Source of the DNA: Lates calcarifer
Lineage: Eukaryota; Chordata; Actinopteri; Centropomidae
Reading direction: 5' to 3'
DNA length: 64,000 bases
Assembly (NCBI RefSeq): GCF_001640805.2
Contig: NC_066844.1
Coordinates: forward strand, 14,074,543 to 14,138,542
Positions within the stretch are counted from its first letter, which is position 1. The number at the start of each line of letters is the position of its first letter. The position numbers were made by a program, and so were the translations under genes. The notes beneath the pieces are model-generated. The model ran no database searches. It worked only from the letters and a program-made list of their open reading frames with translations, and was not told where the DNA came from. Shown one piece after another: positions 62,645 to 64,000 of the stretch.

Positions 62645-64000
62645 GTGAGTTTCCATCATCATTGGGTGGTGTGCCTGCAAGTATAGTATCATTTACTAAA
62701 GTGGGTAAGGCACACCCTTGAATATTGGAACTGTTACCATGGCAGTGGTATCCTGTGAGCTGGTAAAGAGGAAAGAGGCCAATGTCAGCAGGGAGGGGGA
62801 AACAAGGAGGTTACTTCAGCATCCTTCTTTTATGGTTTCACAGTGATAAGATAAAACGTCCTCAAAAATTCTTGTTAATAAAACACTCAAATAAAACATG
62901 TTTTTATTGAAGAGTAAAACCCATTATGGAATAATTAGCAAATGCAGCCCATCCATAATATGTGATCTGACATTAATATGTTGATTTATGTAATATGTAT
63001 GTGGACAGATACTAAATACAGTAATATCACTTCAGTAAAGATGAGCCACACAGGCAGTTTAACAGCTGCGGACTCGTGTTTTTAGCCATTCCTTGGTACT
63101 TGTTGTGATTTGACCACTCTTTGTGTTACTCCGTAACTTTGCACAGTAGTCTGTGGCGTGAATCACGGACTAGTATATAGAGCACTGAGGTTGCATGACT
63201 AGCAGTTGATGTGAGTTTTGTCAGTGGTCATTCACTATGAACACAACTGGAGCCCTGAAGGAGAGACTGACACTATACCTCCTGTCTTGTGTATGGCTCG
63301 ACAAAAACCTGAAATCTGGTGTTCAAATGATCAGATATTGGAATGGTTTTTAATTTTCACATGTTTAGGTTTACTAACTTTGTCTCTGTGATGAGCTGTT
63401 TATTAGTATTTATTCATATTTCTCTCTGGTATTGCATAATACATGTTTTTGTCTGATTTATGAATTTTATTATAGACAATGATGGTCTGAAGTTTAGTTG
63501 TTTTTCACTATTTTTCTTTTTTTTTTAATGTTTGAAAATATTCATGCAGAACTCTGGTTCTTGATTATATTAATTTATGGTGTATTGTAAGCCCATGCAG
63601 CCTGGGCATAGTTATATGCATGACACAGTAATGACTCCTTATTACAATAATTTAACACAAATGAAAAGTAGTAGAGACTGGTGCTAATCTTAGCAAGCTA
63701 GGCTAACTAACCAAGTGGAGGCTATTGAAAGTAAATTTAAATTTCTATTAGACTTTTGTGTAGACCCACACTGTATTACATATCCACAATTTCTATTGTT
63801 ATACTGCTACATCATCATTGTCAGTCTGTAATGTACACTGTGATGAAATGTTTTTTTTGTGTCCCCACTTCACTTTAAACTGTTTTGTTTATTTCTACTT
63901 TAGTTAGAGGTTTCTACTGGCCTTTCACCAAGAGGACATGACTGACCTTTTCTTCCAGCTGGTTGTTGGCTCTTCATTTAGGCGTAGACAGCAATATTAA
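62645..64000. other. noncoding block to the end of the window
   Basis: No gene or assigned repeat. 63680-63720 has 'gctaatcttagcaagctagg' repeat-like phrases. T-run near 63518-63527. If the candidate exons are real, a downstream exon should lie here or beyond; none is evident. Confidence 0.5.

Noticed and set aside
1..64000. Search by eye for tRNA, 5S rRNA, snRNA and common microRNA hairpins
   Set aside because: No B-box-like 'ggttcgaatcc', no known microRNA core and no snRNA core seen. Only a covariance-model scan would exclude diverged copies.
1..64000. CRISPR arrays, bacterial operons, ribosome binding sites or prophage
   Set aside because: Nothing of the kind; repeats and composition are vertebrate.

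Overview
The window reads as vertebrate nuclear DNA from a spiny-rayed (percomorph-type) teleost fish. The evidence is the AT-rich composition, the absence of any long open reading frame, the microsatellites, and several dispersed repeat families I recognise as typical of percomorph genomes (a 'catggcaatccatccaatag'-type family, foldback MITEs, an ISL2EU/Harbinger-type element, a hAT element with a BED zinc finger, and a LINE 3' end with the 'actttattgatcc' signature). The species cannot be named from sequence alone.

I find no complete protein-coding gene, tRNA, rRNA or CRISPR array. The longest open frame is about 151 codons, which is roughly what noncoding DNA of this size gives by chance. 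The window is therefore either a gene desert or the inside of a very long intron. A few exon-like segments with good splice signals are listed at low confidence. The best are two phase-compatible segments at 62099-62271 and 62505-62644 (+).

Layout: 1-5 kb is noncoding with a LINE tail nested in an older repeat (2395-3085). 4.2-5.8 kb is a repeat cluster ending in a decayed hAT transposase fragment. 8.07-8.57 kb is a foldback MITE. 9-26.8 kb is mostly unique noncoding DNA with three copies of repeat family A (10.98, 12.6 and 21.2 kb). 26.82-27.58 kb is a non-autonomous Harbinger-type transposon. 29.62-29.85 kb is a small TIR MITE. 35.2-35.8 kb is another family A copy. 37.2-39.8 kb and 42.5-42.9 kb have the texture of conserved noncoding regulatory DNA. 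43.4-47.8 kb holds a (TATC)11 array, a (TG)n array, a family C repeat and a T25 tract. 47.8-56.8 kb is featureless and AT-rich. 56.86-57.1 kb is a family A copy. 59.2-61.0 kb again has regulatory-like texture. 61.1-61.3 kb is a further repeat and the rest is noncoding except for the exon candidates.

No genes work together here. The functional content, if any, is most likely cis-regulatory. I saw no sign of a new multi-gene system. The most useful leads are the repeat stratigraphy, the candidate regulatory blocks (testable by alignment to other fish), and the candidate exons (testable with RNA-seq).
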